Shown piece after piece: positions 63,964 to 64,000 of a DNA stretch of 64,000 nucleotides. The stretch comes from BOG-931 sp963761525 (GTDB lineage Bacteria > Pseudomonadota > Alphaproteobacteria > Rhizobiales > Xanthobacteraceae): assembly GCA_963761525.1 (NCBI GenBank), contig CAVXHG010000009.1:434001-498000 (forward strand), written 5' to 3'. The number at the start of each line of letters is the position of its first letter. The first letter of the stretch is position 1. The position numbers and the translations under genes were made by a program. The notes under the pieces were generated by a model. The model was not told where the DNA came from and searched no databases. It was given only the letters and a program-made list of their open reading frames with translations.

Positions 63964-64000
63964 GGTTACGTGCCTGTCTTAACATTCAGGTTGCGGCGGA

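Overview
The window looks like chromosomal DNA of a GC-rich alphaproteobacterium of the order Hyphomicrobiales (Rhizobiales), most like the Bradyrhizobium / Rhodopseudomonas / Pseudolabrys branch. The evidence is a complete acpXL-type operon for very-long-chain lipid A acyl chains, an mbfA iron exporter with an Irr-type ICE palindrome, a giant apolipoprotein-repeat protein like the Growth Pole Ring protein GPR, a TrxR-type ferredoxin reductase next to a 2Fe-2S ferredoxin, and dispersed palindromes that I recall as common in that family. No rRNA, tRNA, prophage, insertion sequence or CRISPR array was seen.

Layout. 0-4 kb: the 3' end of motB, kup potassium uptake, a rhodanese, and an orphan amino-acid-type binding protein. 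4-9.4 kb: acpXL-fabZXL-fabF2XL-fabF1XL-adh2XL-lpxXL on the minus strand. 9.7-16 kb: small periplasmic proteins (GlcG-like, PCuAC copper chaperone), a broken carboxymuconolactone decarboxylase-like gene, an aldolase, a haloacid dehalogenase, an Old Yellow Enzyme and an orphan TTT binding protein. 16-24 kb: a MetE-like enzyme with a flavin monooxygenase, a ferritin-like protein, a methyltransferase/MTHFR pair, and hydroxypyruvate isomerase with an SDR. 24-31 kb: a phosphoesterase, mbfA, Nudix and GNAT genes, a Rieske/amidohydrolase operon and a metallo-beta-lactamase-fold protein. 31-40 kb: an envelope cluster of NamZ, a DOMON-like protein and a MoxR-DUF58-DUF4159-VWA operon. 40-43 kb: a translationally coupled DUF1285-CoA pyrophosphatase-DUF6111-CCA-transferase operon. 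43-48 kb: lipid glycosyltransferase, LpxH-like hydrolase and mlaEFD. 48-54 kb: dipeptide epimerase, a second TTT receptor, an alpha/beta hydrolase, a repeat-bearing hypothetical and threonine dehydratase. 54-64 kb: the GPR-like giant, an Hpt protein, ferredoxin, ferredoxin reductase and an SGNH hydrolase.

Many of the genes concern the outer membrane and cell wall: lipid A acylation, lipid glycosylation, Mla lipid transport, MurNAc removal, murein-peptide epimerisation and polar growth.

Two features cut across the window. First, eight genes carry ten frame breaks, and every one is repaired by removing a single base; none needs an added base. Insertion-type sequencing error is the simplest explanation, so these genes are probably intact in the living organism. 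Second, a palindromic element occurs at four loci. At every gene end that abuts it, the TAG stop codon lies in or directly at the element's terminus (seven of seven ends), and three copies sit between convergent genes.
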